A stretch of DNA of 64,000 nt from UBA4615 sp964399635 (GTDB taxonomy: Bacteria; Pseudomonadota; Gammaproteobacteria; Burkholderiales; Burkholderiaceae_E). This document shows, piece after piece, positions 12,494 to 21,350 of this stretch. The stretch is taken from the NCBI GenBank assembly GCA_964399635.1, contig CAYNRU010000041.1, positions 119,932 through 183,931 of the forward strand. Direction: 5' to 3'. The stretch's first letter is position 1. Each line of letters starts with the position of its first letter. A program made the position numbers and the translations under genes. Under the pieces are notes generated by a model. That model searched no databases. It saw only the letters and a program-made list of their open reading frames with translations, and was not told where the DNA came from.

Positions 12494-14875
12494 GTGGTCT
12501 CCCCGCATACGCGCAGCGTGCTCGCCCGTCCTGCCACAGCAGCTCCAGCCCTACCCGTACTGACCCGCGTGCTGCTGGTCGCGGTGCTGGCGCTCGTGTT
12601 CTGCCTCGCGGCCCGCCTCGTCTCCTACGGCGACGCGATCCGGGTCCTGTTCTGGCCTGCGACCGGCGTGGCGTTCGCCTTCGGCTGGCGCTACGGGCTG
12701 GCGTGGACCCTGCCGGCGGCCTTCGGCGCCTTCGTCTACGGCCTCGTCAGCTATCGCGACCCGGGACTCGCGCTCGCCGCGGCACTGGTGACCGTCGCCG
12801 GCGCGGGCGTCTCGATCCTGGTGCTGCGCCGGCTCGGCGACTGGAAGCCGGCCGAATACCGGCTCGAAGCGGTGGTGCGCTTTCTCTCGGTCACGCTGCT
12901 GGTCGCCTCGCCGCTGGGGTCGCTGATCGCGGGCAGCGTCGCGCTGCTGTACGGCGTGGCCGGCGACACCCATCCGCTGCACGTCTACCTGAGCGCCTGG
13001 CTGACCTGCGCGCTCGGCACGATGCTGGTCGCGCCGGCGGTGCTCGCCTGGATCGACGACTCGCTTCCGCAATCGGACACCGGTGACCAGCCGGTCCAGA
13101 TCTTCGACCTGTCAGGCGTGCTGATGACGCTGCTGGCGGCCGGCGCGAGCCTGCTTCTGTCGTCGATCAACCAGACGCAGTACGCCTACATGCTGCTGTT
13201 CCTGTTCTTCCCGATCGTCGCATGGACGGCGGTGCGGATGGACGAGCGGGCCAATGCGCTCACCCTGCTGCTGTCGGCGCTGCCGCTGCTCGCCACCCGC
13301 GCCTACCAGGTGCCGGCGGCGGGCGACGACTTCTACCGCTCGGTCGAGGCTGCGGTGATGGTGTTCTGCGCGACCCTGGTCGCGCTGGTGCTGCAGGCGG
13401 TCGCGGCCGACAGGCGCCTCGCGCTGCTGCGGGTCGCCCGCCAGGCGCGCCAGGACATGACCACCGGGCTGCTCAACGATCGCGGCCTGCTGGCGGAGTT
13501 CGGCAACCGGCTCGCCTCGCCCGAGCGGCCCAACTTCGGGCTGATCGGGGTGCACATCAGCAACTTCGATGCGTTGAGCGACCTGTGCGGCACGATCCCG
13601 GCCATGCAGCTCGAGCAGTCGACCTCGGCGCTGCTGCTGCGCCAGCCCAACACGCAGTTCGCGGCGCGGATGTCCGCCGGCCGCTATGCGCTGGTGATCG
13701 AGGCGGACACGGTCGCGCAGGTCCGCGCGGTGGCGCGCGACACCTACTCCCAGCTCGCCGGCCAGCTGTTCGCGACCGAACACGGCAACCTGCGGCTGCA
13801 GGCCTGCGTAGGTGGTCTGCTGATCGACCGGCATGCGCTGATCAACACCGAGGACTGCCTGTCGTCGCTGGCCGACGCGCTCGCAATCGCGGCGAGCGTG
13901 CGCGACCCGCAGCTGTTCGTCGAGCCGCTGTCGCAGATGATGATCGACTCGCGTCGCACCCATCAGAGCAAGATCGAGCACGTGCGCGAGGCGATCCGGG
14001 AGACCCGGCTCGAGCTCCACGCGCAGCCGGTCGTCGACCCGGACGCGCCGGAGGGCTCGATGTCCTACGAGGTGCTCACGCGGCTGCGCGACCGCGACGG
14101 CAGCCTCATCCAGCCACCCGAGTTCATGACGCTGGCGGTGCAGGGGCAGATGTCGGTGCCCTTCGACCGGGCGGTGGTCAAGCGCGCCTTCGAGTGGCTG
14201 GCGGGCAACCCGCAGGCGCTCGCGCGCACCCACAAGTGCTCGATCAACCTCTCGGGCGCGACGATGAGCGACGGCGCGATCGCCGAGTACATCCGCACGC
14301 AGCGGGCGCTGTACGGCGTGCCCGCCGACAAGATCGTGTTCGAGATCACCGAGAGCGATGCGATCCGCAACCCGTCGGCCGCATCGCGGCTGGTGGACGA
14401 GCTCAAGGCGCAGGGCTTCGACATCGCGCTCGACGACTTCGGCGCTGGGCTGGCGACCTTCGAATACCTCAAGCGCTTCCCGCTCGATTACCTGAAGATC
14501 GACGGCTCGTTCATCCGCAACCTGACCACCAGCCCGATCGACGAGGAGATCGTGATGTCGACGGTGCGCGTCGCCCGCCGGCTGAGCCTGCGCACGATCG
14601 CCGAGCATGTCCACAGCCAGCCGGTGTTCGACCGACTGCGCGAGATCGGCGTGGACTACCTGCAGGGCGACCTGTTCGGTAAGCCCCAGCCGATCGACAT
14701 GCTGTTCAACCGCTTTCCGGACTGCGCGCCGGGCTCTGAGCCGGCGGACGCCGGCCGGGCCGAGGCGGACGCGCTGGCCTCGGGGCTGGCTGGCGAGGCG
14801 CCGGAGCAGGCGCCCGGCGCACTCGCACCGGTCGTGGACGACGTCGGGCAGGCCGGGCCGCGCCACGCGCACTGA
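12494..14875 (+). CDS. MASE1 membrane sensor with degenerate GGDEF and EAL domain (c-di-GMP phosphodiesterase candidate)
   Basis: A 793-residue protein. The N-terminal 310 residues hold about eight hydrophobic segments resembling a MASE1 sensor (LFWPATGVAFAFGWRYG). A GGDEF-like domain follows (about 325-450) in which the signature is replaced by SAGRY, so cyclase activity is unlikely. The C-terminal EAL domain (about 500-755) keeps probable metal and catalytic residues: Glu526 in YEVLTR, INLSG, EITESD, ALDDFGAG, YLKIDGSF, AEHV and YLQGD. It should therefore hydrolyse cyclic di-GMP, with the GGDEF half perhaps binding GTP. The start used is GTG at 12494; a slightly later GTG is possible. The 187 bases before it show nothing clear. 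Confidence 0.85.
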   Translation: MVSPHTRSVLARPATAAPALPVLTRVLLVAVLALVFCLAARLVSYGDAIRVLFWPATGVAFAFGWRYGLAWTLPAAFGAFVYGLVSYRDPGLALAAALVTVAGAGVSILVLRRLGDWKPAEYRLEAVVRFLSVTLLVASPLGSLIAGSVALLYGVAGDTHPLHVYLSAWLTCALGTMLVAPAVLAWIDDSLPQSDTGDQPVQIFDLSGVLMTLLAAGASLLLSSINQTQYAYMLLFLFFPIVAWTAVRMDERANALTLLLSALPLLATRAYQVPAAGDDFYRSVEAAVMVFCATLVALVLQAVAADRRLALLRVARQARQDMTTGLLNDRGLLAEFGNRLASPERPNFGLIGVHISNFDALSDLCGTIPAMQLEQSTSALLLRQPNTQFAARMSAGRYALVIEADTVAQVRAVARDTYSQLAGQLFATEHGNLRLQACVGGLLIDRHALINTEDCLSSLADALAIAASVRDPQLFVEPLSQMMIDSRRTHQSKIEHVREAIRETRLELHAQPVVDPDAPEGSMSYEVLTRLRDRDGSLIQPPEFMTLAVQGQMSVPFDRAVVKRAFEWLAGNPQALARTHKCSINLSGATMSDGAIAEYIRTQRALYGVPADKIVFEITESDAIRNPSAASRLVDELKAQGFDIALDDFGAGLATFEYLKRFPLDYLKIDGSFIRNLTTSPIDEEIVMSTVRVARRLSLRTIAEHVHSQPVFDRLREIGVDYLQGDLFGKPQPIDMLFNRFPDCAPGSEPADAGRAEADALASGLAGEAPEQAPGALAPVVDDVGQAGPRHAH

Positions 14876-14945
14876 GGCCGACGCGGGCGCGGGCCGACGC
14901 GGGCGGTGCGACGGGATCGGGGGCGTGCTGAGTGCTGCGGGGCGG

Positions 14946-15584
14946 TCAGCGGGGCGCCTGCCCGCGCAGCGCGTCCCAGCGCGCCAGGTCGCTGGCCACG
15001 TCGACATCCCAGACGGTCCTGAGCGTGACCGAGCGCACGCCCGCGGCGCGGCTGCGCTCGAGCGTCGCGGCCATCACCTGCGCAGTCCCCCAGGGCATCG
15101 CGTCGAACAGCACAGGCAGCGGGCGCGACAGGCCGACCAGCGCGTAGCCGCCATCCTCGGCGGGCAGGAACACCGCGTCGGCGTCCTCCAGCGTATCGAA
15201 GGCCTCGGCCACGTCGGCGGGGGTCAGCACCGGGCAGTCGCAGCCCACCAGCACGGCATGCTCGCCGCGCGACAGCGCCGCCGCCAGCGCATGGTGCATG
15301 CGCGCGCCGAGGTCCGCGCCTCGCTGGGGGGCGACCGACCAGCCCCGTGCGGCGAGCCGTGCGCACAGCGTCGAGGCGCGGCCCGGCGCCGGAGCCCCCT
15401 CGCCCGCGTCGAACCGGAATTCGCGTTCCCCGACCTGCGCTGCGCGCGCCGTGCGCAGCGTGGCGGCGAGCAGGCGGCGATGCGCGTCGAGCGCCCGGGG
15501 GGCGCCCACGACCGCGGCTAGCCGCGTCTTGACCCGGCCGAGCACCGGCAGCCGCGCGAACACGATCAGGCGACGCGGCGTCAT
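14946..15584 (-). CDS. TIGR04282-type glycosyltransferase (arsenosugar-cluster family)
   Basis: A 212-residue nucleotide-diphospho-sugar transferase-fold protein. It starts RRLIVFARLPVLGRVKTRLA, typical of the small transferase family (DUF2064/TIGR04282) found beside radical SAM 'selenodomain' genes. Further family features are ADLGARM, VLVGCDCPVLTP (donor-site Asp) and AEDGGYALVGL. The ATG at 15584 overlaps the stop of the upstream glycosyltransferase (ATGA), so the pair is translationally coupled. Last gene of the seven-gene operon. The substrate is not known; family naming rests on arsenosugar clusters and does not prove that role here. Confidence 0.85.
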   Translation of the reverse strand: MTPRRLIVFARLPVLGRVKTRLAAVVGAPRALDAHRRLLAATLRTARAAQVGEREFRFDAGEGAPAPGRASTLCARLAARGWSVAPQRGADLGARMHHALAAALSRGEHAVLVGCDCPVLTPADVAEAFDTLEDADAVFLPAEDGGYALVGLSRPLPVLFDAMPWGTAQVMAATLERSRAAGVRSVTLRTVWDVDVASDLARWDALRGQAPR

Positions 15585-16276
15585 CGCGGCCCGTAGTACA
15601 GGCGATGCAGGCGTGCGGGCGACGCGCCGAGCGCATAGGCTGCGCGCAGCGCCCACATCAGCAGGACGGTGCGCACGACGCCGTGGCGCTCCCAGCGGCG
15701 CGCGGACACGCCCACCCGCAGCCGCAGGCACGCGGGCGGTGCGACGCGGCGCAGGCGGGCGCAGAGCTCGACGTCCTCCATCAGCGGGATCGCGGCGTAG
15801 CCGCCAAGCGCCTCGTACAGGTCGCGCGCGACGAACAGGGCCTGGTCGCCGGTGGCGATGCCAGTGATGCGCGAGCGCAGGTTCATCGCGCCACCGATCA
15901 CCGCCAGCGCGGCGCGGGGGGAGTCGAGGCGGACATCGAAGCGCCCCCAGCGCCGGCCGGCGGCGACGGCGCCGCGCACCGCGTCGCCCGCGCCATCGGG
16001 CAGCCGGCAGTCGGCATGCAGAAAGAGCAGCACATCGCCTGCGGCCAGAGCGGCGCCCGCGTTCATCTGCGACGCTCGTCCGCGCGGGGCGTCGATCACC
16101 CGCGCGCCGGCGGCCCGGGCGAGCGCGCCGGTGTCGTCGCGGCTACCGCCGTCGACCACCAGCACCTCGTCGGCATGCAGCCGCGCGCGCGCGACCGTCG
16201 CGGCGATCGAGCCCGCCTCGTCGAGCACGGGCACGACGATCGAGAGGCTCGGACGGGCAATGTCGGAGGGGCTCAC
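15581..16276 (-). CDS. TIGR04283-type family 2 glycosyltransferase
   Basis: A 231-residue GT-A enzyme. SLSIVVPVLDEAGSI opens the nucleotide-binding half, VLVVDGGSRDDT is the donor-binding segment, and FLHADCRLP carries the metal-binding aspartate. GDQALFVARDLYEALGGYAAIPLMEDVEL marks the acceptor half. The pattern fits the TIGR04283 family of arsenosugar/selenodomain clusters. Start is GTG at 16276, overlapping the DUF547 stop by four bases (GTGA); its own stop overlaps the next ATG. No membrane segment is evident apart from a weakly hydrophobic C-terminal stretch. Confidence 0.87.
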   Translation of the reverse strand: MSPSDIARPSLSIVVPVLDEAGSIAATVARARLHADEVLVVDGGSRDDTGALARAAGARVIDAPRGRASQMNAGAALAAGDVLLFLHADCRLPDGAGDAVRGAVAAGRRWGRFDVRLDSPRAALAVIGGAMNLRSRITGIATGDQALFVARDLYEALGGYAAIPLMEDVELCARLRRVAPPACLRLRVGVSARRWERHGVVRTVLLMWALRAAYALGASPARLHRLYYGPR

Positions 16277-17082
16277 CGTCGGTCGTTCAGATCCCAGTCG
16301 TAGTCCCGATACGCGATGCGCGCCCGGCCCTCGCGCACGGTCGCCTGGCCCTTGAAGTCGGCGGCCAGCAGCTCGGCGTAGCGGCCGAGGAACTGCTCGC
16401 GCGACGCGACGCCGCGCCATCCACGGTTGAAATCGCCGCCGTACCAGTCGAAGATCTTCGAGACCTCCAGGCGCCCGGAGGCCGGCTCGAACCGGTTGCG
16501 GCTCGGGTCGCTCAGGAAGCGCCGCGTGCTGTCCTCGAGCTGGGCCTCTAGGCGCGCCGCCGTGATCGCCTCCGGCCTCAGCGCGGGGCATCCGACCGAC
16601 GCGCAGTTCACCACGAAGTGGATGCGCGGCTCGTCGAAGACGCCCGGCGCGCGGATCAGCCCGTGCTCGAGGTCGTCGAGGCTGCGCGACTCGCCGAGCA
16701 GCATGAAGAAGCGCTTCTTCCACGGCGACTGGATCAGCGAGCCGAGGTCGCGGATCGACTTGAGGTCGGGGTACTTCGTGAGGACCAGCTCTAGGGTCCA
16801 GGCGTTGTAGGCGTTGATCAGGAAGGCCAGCCGCTCGTCACGCGGCATCGCGTCGTACTCGGCGCGCGTCACCGCCGAGTAGCCCTCGAGCACCCGCCGC
16901 AGTTCGGCGCGCTCCCGGGCGATGCCCGCGTATGACACGGTCGTGCCGACACCCGCCGCGTTCCAGGCGACGTGCCTGCGCAGCAGCGCGTCGAGGCCCG
17001 CGTGCGCGGGGTCGGGCGCGGCCAGGCAGGCCTGGCCGAGCATCAGCAGCACGACGAGGAGCAGCGGGCGGAGCAGGCGCAT
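16273..17082 (-). CDS. DUF547 exported protein
   Basis: A 269-residue protein with a cleavable signal peptide (RLLRPLLLVVLLMLGQACLAA; a Cys near residue 19 could also be a lipobox, LGQAC). The body matches DUF547, a family whose members share a His/Cys arrangement; here LAFLINAYNAWTLELV, HFVVNCASVGCPALR and FDWYGGDF are visible. The fold has been linked to transglutaminase-like enzymes, but no activity is established. It sits between the oxidoreductase fusion and the two glycosyltransferases of the operon and is coupled to the latter by a 4-base overlap. Confidence 0.85.
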   Translation of the reverse strand: MRLLRPLLLVVLLMLGQACLAAPDPAHAGLDALLRRHVAWNAAGVGTTVSYAGIARERAELRRVLEGYSAVTRAEYDAMPRDERLAFLINAYNAWTLELVLTKYPDLKSIRDLGSLIQSPWKKRFFMLLGESRSLDDLEHGLIRAPGVFDEPRIHFVVNCASVGCPALRPEAITAARLEAQLEDSTRRFLSDPSRNRFEPASGRLEVSKIFDWYGGDFNRGWRGVASREQFLGRYAELLAADFKGQATVREGRARIAYRDYDWDLNDRR

Positions 17083-17101
17083 CGACGGGTCCTCCGGGGG
17101 C

Positions 17102-19252
17102 TCAGCCGCGCTGCCAGCGATGGAAGCGCTCGACCCATCGCAGCAGGGCGTGGGGCGCGTGCGCGCGCTTCCACTCGCCCGCCGCGTACTTGTTCGACTC
17201 GGCCAGGGTCGGATAGATGTGCATCGTGCCCAGGATCTTGTTGAGGCCGAATCCGTGCTTCATCGCGGCGACGAACTCCACGATCAGGTCGCCCGCGTGC
17301 TCGCCGACGATGGTCGCGCCGAGGATGACGTCGCTGCCCGGGCGGGTGAGCACTTTCACGAAACCCTGCGCGACCTCGTCGGCGATCGCGCGGTCAAGAT
17401 CGTCGATGCCGTAGCGGGTGACCTCGTAGGCGATGCCCCGCGCGGTGGCCTCCTGCTCGTTGATGCCGACGCGCGCGACCTCGGGGTCGACGAACGTGCA
17501 CCAGGGCACGACGCGCCAGTCGACGCGAAAGCGTCTGAAGCGCCCGAACAGCGCGTTGACCGCGGCGTACCAGGCCATGTGTGCGGCGGTGTGCGTGAAC
17601 TGGTAGGGTCCGGCCACGTCGCCGGCCGCGAACACGTTCGGCAGGCGCGTCCGCAGGTAATCATCGACCTCGATCGTGCGCCCCGCTGTGAGGGGCAGCT
17701 TCAGCACCTCCAGCCCGTAGCCCTCGGTGTTGGCGACGCGGCCCAGCGCGCACAGCAGGCTGTCGAAGCGGATGCGGACCTCGGCGCCGGCACACTCCGC
17801 GACCAGCGTGCGCGTGCCACCGTCACGCTCGAACCGCAGCGCGCGCGTGCCGGTGCGCACGTCGATCCCCTCGGCCGCGAAGCGCGCGGCAACGAGGGCC
17901 GACACCTCGGGATCCTCGCGCCCCATCAGCCGGGGCGCCATCTCCACCAGCGTGACCCGGGCGCCCAGCCGCGCGAAGCCCAGCGCGAGCTCGCAGCCGA
18001 TCGGGCCGCCACCGAGCACCATCAGCCGCCCGGGCAGCTCGCGCAGCCCCCACACCGTGTCGGAGGTCAGGTAGCCGACCTCGTCGAGCCCCGGGATCGG
18101 CGGCACCAGAGGCCGGGCGCCCGCCGCGATGACGATGTTGCGGGTGGTCAGCGTGCGGATGCCCTCGGGCGTGCGCACTGCCACCTCCCAGGGGCTCAGG
18201 ATGGTCGCCTCGCCCAGCATCACGTCCACGCCGAGCCCCGTGTAGCGCTCGACCGAGTCGTGGGGCTCGATGGTGCGCACCACGCGCTGCACCCGCTCCA
18301 TCACCTCGGCGAAGTCGACCTCCGCCGTCATCCGGCGGATGCCATAGGCCTTGGCATGGCGGGCCTGCGACAGCAGCTTCGCGGTCCGCAGCAGCGCCTT
18401 CGAGGGCACGCAGCCGGTATTCAGGCAGTCGCCGCCGAGCCGATGGCGCTCGACGAGCGTGACCTTCGCCTTGACCGCCGCCGCGATGTAGGCGGTCACC
18501 AGCCCGGCGCTGCCACCGCCGATCACCACCAGGTTGGTGTCGAACTTGGAGGGCCGCGTCCAGCCCGCGTAGACGCGGCGCGCGGCGACGACGTCGACGA
18601 CCTTCTTGGCGAGCAGCGGAAACAGGCCCAGCAGGACGAAGGAGCCGAGCACTGCGGGCGATGCGATGCCGCGCAGAGAGTCGATCCGGGCCAGCTCGGT
18701 GCCGGCGTTCACGTAGACCGCCGTGCCGGCGAGCATGCCGAGCTGGCTGACCCAGTAGAAGGTCCGCGTGGCGATCGGGGTCAGGCCCATCACCAGGTTG
18801 ACCAGGAAGAACGGGAAGATCGGGATGATCCTGAGCGTGAACAGGTAGAAGCCGCCGTCGCGGCGGATGCCGGCGTCGATCGCGGCCAGCTTCTCGCCGA
18901 AACGGGCCTGCACCATGTCGCGCAGCAGGTAGCGGGAGGCGAGGAAGGCGAGCGTGGCGCCCACGCTGGACGCGAACGACACCAGCAGCAGCCCCCACCC
19001 CAGCCCGAACAGGGCGCCCGCCAGCAGCGTCAGTACGGTGGCTGCGCCCGGCAACGACAGCGCGGCGGCCAGCACGTAGACGCCGAAGAAGGTGGCTGCG
19101 CTCGCGAGCGGCCGCTCGGCGACCGCCGCGGCGAACGACAGCTGGCGCGCCTTGACCTCCGCGAGCGAGAGATGGCGCCCCAGGTCGAGCAGGAAGAAGG
19201 CGGCGATCGCGGCGGCGATCACCGCGACCAGTAGCACTCGACGTCGGCTCAT
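17102..19252 (-). CDS. VTT-domain membrane protein fused to mercuric-reductase-like flavin disulfide oxidoreductase
   Basis: A 716-residue fusion. Residues 1-220 form a membrane domain of the VTT/SNARE-associated (TVP38/DedA-like) type, with segments near 6-22, 53-105, 137-157 and 198-214 and the typical GALFGLGWGLLLVSFASSVGAT stretch. Residues 238-716 form a pyridine-nucleotide disulfide oxidoreductase: FAD motif GGGSAG at 245-250, redox pair Cys276 and Cys281 in GGDCLNTGCVPSK, an NAD motif GGGPIGCE, and the C-terminal MHIYPTLAE signature of glutathione/mercuric reductases. No extra HMA domain or C-terminal vicinal cysteines of MerA are seen, so mercury reduction is not implied. Fourth gene of the operon. 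Confidence 0.88.
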   Translation of the reverse strand: MSRRRVLLVAVIAAAIAAFFLLDLGRHLSLAEVKARQLSFAAAVAERPLASAATFFGVYVLAAALSLPGAATVLTLLAGALFGLGWGLLLVSFASSVGATLAFLASRYLLRDMVQARFGEKLAAIDAGIRRDGGFYLFTLRIIPIFPFFLVNLVMGLTPIATRTFYWVSQLGMLAGTAVYVNAGTELARIDSLRGIASPAVLGSFVLLGLFPLLAKKVVDVVAARRVYAGWTRPSKFDTNLVVIGGGSAGLVTAYIAAAVKAKVTLVERHRLGGDCLNTGCVPSKALLRTAKLLSQARHAKAYGIRRMTAEVDFAEVMERVQRVVRTIEPHDSVERYTGLGVDVMLGEATILSPWEVAVRTPEGIRTLTTRNIVIAAGARPLVPPIPGLDEVGYLTSDTVWGLRELPGRLMVLGGGPIGCELALGFARLGARVTLVEMAPRLMGREDPEVSALVAARFAAEGIDVRTGTRALRFERDGGTRTLVAECAGAEVRIRFDSLLCALGRVANTEGYGLEVLKLPLTAGRTIEVDDYLRTRLPNVFAAGDVAGPYQFTHTAAHMAWYAAVNALFGRFRRFRVDWRVVPWCTFVDPEVARVGINEQEATARGIAYEVTRYGIDDLDRAIADEVAQGFVKVLTRPGSDVILGATIVGEHAGDLIVEFVAAMKHGFGLNKILGTMHIYPTLAESNKYAAGEWKRAHAPHALLRWVERFHRWQRG

Positions 19253-19306
19253 CGTCCCGCCCTCCCCGGGCGGTGCTGCAGCGTGAGCCGCGGGTGGGGC
19301 CGCGGC

Positions 19307-20332
19307 TCAGCCGGGCGCACGGAACAGTCCGCGCATCGCCGACCCGACGCTGTGGGACGGGCCGCGCAGGATGCGCGCCCGGTAGGAGCGCTCGGCCGGC
19401 GACCCCGCCGGCCACTGCGCGTCGAAGCGCTCGAGCCAGCCTTCGGCGTCGAAGTCGACGGCGATCGCTGCGACCTCGCAGCCCCCGAGTCGGGCCCTGT
19501 ACAGCGCGCGGGCGCCGCGCGGCGCGGGCAGGCCGGCACGGGCGATTCGGGTCACGACCCCGTGCGTGCTCCGCGCGAAGTTCGCCATGCCGGCGGCGCC
19601 GTTGTTGACCACCGCGAGCAGGCGGCCCGAGCGGGCGGACGCGAAGCTTGCGGCCACCGGCAGGCAGGTGTGACTGCTGGCAAGCAGATCGACGTCGGCG
19701 GCGTCGAAGGCCTCGTCGAGCCCGTCGGCGCGGCTCGCTTCGAGCGTGTCGTGCGCGAGACGCCAGCCGGCGAGCGCGCGGTCGTCGCCGTGGACGATGC
19801 CGACCCGTAGCGCGCCCACCTGCGCACGGCGCAGCATCGGCAAGGCGCCGAGCGCGGGCCCGGCGCCCAGCCGCCGCGCGGTGGCGCGCAGGCGCAGGAT
19901 CATCGCGTTGGAGCGGTCGACATCCTCCTGCGGCACGGCATCGGGATAGCCGCAGCCGCAGCCCGGATCGTCGTCGGTGGCGTCCTCGCGCGCGAGCTCG
20001 GTCTCGACGTTGCCGCGCATCAGGTGCCAGCGCCCGACGCCGGCCTCGATCGTCGCGAAGGCCGCGGGGTCCGCGTCGAACCAGTGGAAGTCGCCGTTGG
20101 CCACGACCTCGACGCGCGCCGCCGACGCGGCGGCATCGGCATCGACGAGCGCCTGCAGGGTCGCGAGCGCCTCGGTGTTGCCATAGAGGCCGCCCACGAC
20201 CCACAGCACCTCAGCCTGCAGCGCGGGTGCGGCGCGCAGCGCCCCCGGGCCGTAGCGGTAGTCGATCGGGCAACTGCGCCCCGGAGCCGTGGCCGACGGC
20301 CCCGCGGGCTGCGCAGCCGTCGTGCCGCTCAT
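19307..20332 (-). CDS. TIGR04168-type metallophosphoesterase-like protein
   Basis: A 341-residue protein that overlaps the stop of the radical SAM gene by ATGA. The fold looks like a calcineurin-type phosphoesterase, but its motifs are altered: VVGGLYGNTEAL replaces the usual GDxHG motif, NGDFHWF replaces GDxxDRG, and RGNVE replaces GNHE. VGIVHGDD and SSHTCLP follow. A cysteine-containing DPGCGCGYPD segment sits near residue 125. It fits the family that accompanies ArsS-type radical SAM genes; whether it still binds two metals is doubtful. Confidence 0.82.
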   Translation of the reverse strand: MSGTTAAQPAGPSATAPGRSCPIDYRYGPGALRAAPALQAEVLWVVGGLYGNTEALATLQALVDADAAASAARVEVVANGDFHWFDADPAAFATIEAGVGRWHLMRGNVETELAREDATDDDPGCGCGYPDAVPQEDVDRSNAMILRLRATARRLGAGPALGALPMLRRAQVGALRVGIVHGDDRALAGWRLAHDTLEASRADGLDEAFDAADVDLLASSHTCLPVAASFASARSGRLLAVVNNGAAGMANFARSTHGVVTRIARAGLPAPRGARALYRARLGGCEVAAIAVDFDAEGWLERFDAQWPAGSPAERSYRARILRGPSHSVGSAMRGLFRAPG

Positions 20333-21294
20333 GCGGCCAGGGCGCCGCCGCAGGAGCTGCCCTGACCCGCCGTGCAGCCGTAGCAGTGGTCGCGGACCAC
20401 GATCGGCAGGCCCGCCATGGCGGTGCGCGCCAGGTCGCTGACATGCGTGCGGGCGCGCTCGCGCGAGCGCAGCGGCAGGCCCAGCATCTGGTTGAAGTCG
20501 CAGTCGTAGGCCCAGCCCTGCCAGTCGATGCTCACCATGTCGCGGCACATCACCGCCTCGAGGTTGCCGTCCTGGTGGGCGCTGCGCAGCAGCGACATGT
20601 AGGCGCCGAAGGTACCTTTGGACACCAGCGTCGAGCCGAAGCGCTGGATCGGCATGTTGGCCAATGTCAGGAGCCGGTCGAAGCGGATGCCGAAGCGATC
20701 GCCGAGCATCTTCCGGTAGTCCTGCTCGAGACTCGATTGGGGCGGCGGCAACGAGGGCCCGAGCGGGTTGTAGACCAGGTTCAGCGGCAGCCGGCCGTCG
20801 CCCGCGCCGTAGCCGAGCTGGTTCAGGCGCTGCAGGCCACGCACGCTTGCGGAATAGACGCCCTTGCCGCGCTGCGCGTCGACGTTGTCCTCGAGATAGC
20901 ACGGCAGCGATGCGGTGACCTCGACACCCTGCTCGGCCAGGAACTCGGCGAGCGACTCGTGGCCTGGCTCGAACAGGATGGTCAGGTTGCAGCGGTCGAT
21001 GACCCTCACGCCGGCCTCGCGGGCCGCGACGACCAGACGCCGGAAGTGCGGGTTGAGCTCGGGCGCGCCGCCGGTGAGGTCGAGCAGGCCGACGCGGCAG
21101 GCCGACAGCGCGTCGATGACGGCGTCCACCGTCTGCGCGTCCATCGACTCGGTGCGGTTGGGGCCGGCCGCCACGTGGCAATGCTGGCAGGTCTGGTTGC
21201 AGACGTAGCCCAGGTTCACCTGGAGCGTGTCGAGGCCGCGCCGCGCGATCGGCGGGAAGTCGGTCTTCAGGAGGAGGGGAAGGACCGCGTGCAT
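20329..21294 (-). CDS. arsS: ArsS-like radical SAM protein (arsenosugar/selenodomain family)
   Basis: A 321-residue radical SAM enzyme. The [4Fe-4S]/SAM cysteines are Cys32, Cys36 and Cys39 in CNQTCQHC, followed by the SAM-binding LLDLTGGAPELNP segment. The C-terminal half carries more cysteines (MCRDM, YDCDFNQM) and ends in CYGCTAGQGSSCGGA, characteristic of the ArsS/TIGR04167 family, which in cyanobacteria is placed in arsenosugar synthesis. Some relatives use selenocysteine; here the ordinary TGA stop follows directly and overlaps the next start, so this is a cysteine-only version. The start at 21294 has a GAGG ribosome site. No arsM is present in the window, so the substrate is open. Confidence 0.87.
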   Translation of the reverse strand: MHAVLPLLLKTDFPPIARRGLDTLQVNLGYVCNQTCQHCHVAAGPNRTESMDAQTVDAVIDALSACRVGLLDLTGGAPELNPHFRRLVVAAREAGVRVIDRCNLTILFEPGHESLAEFLAEQGVEVTASLPCYLEDNVDAQRGKGVYSASVRGLQRLNQLGYGAGDGRLPLNLVYNPLGPSLPPPQSSLEQDYRKMLGDRFGIRFDRLLTLANMPIQRFGSTLVSKGTFGAYMSLLRSAHQDGNLEAVMCRDMVSIDWQGWAYDCDFNQMLGLPLRSRERARTHVSDLARTAMAGLPIVVRDHCYGCTAGQGSSCGGALAA

Positions 21295-21350
21295 CGTGCT
21301 GCCTCGAGAGTGAACCGTGACGTCGGCGGTCGTCCGCCGGAACAGACACC

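Noticed and set aside
17102..19252. Mercuric reductase (merA) and mercury resistance
   Set aside because: The N-terminal metal-binding domain and the C-terminal vicinal cysteine pair of MerA are absent, and no other mer gene is nearby.
20329..20340. Possible selenocysteine (TGA read-through) at the end of the ArsS-like gene
   Set aside because: The C-terminal CGG motif is complete before the TGA, the following gene starts on that codon by ATGA overlap, and no SECIS-like hairpin was evident right after it.
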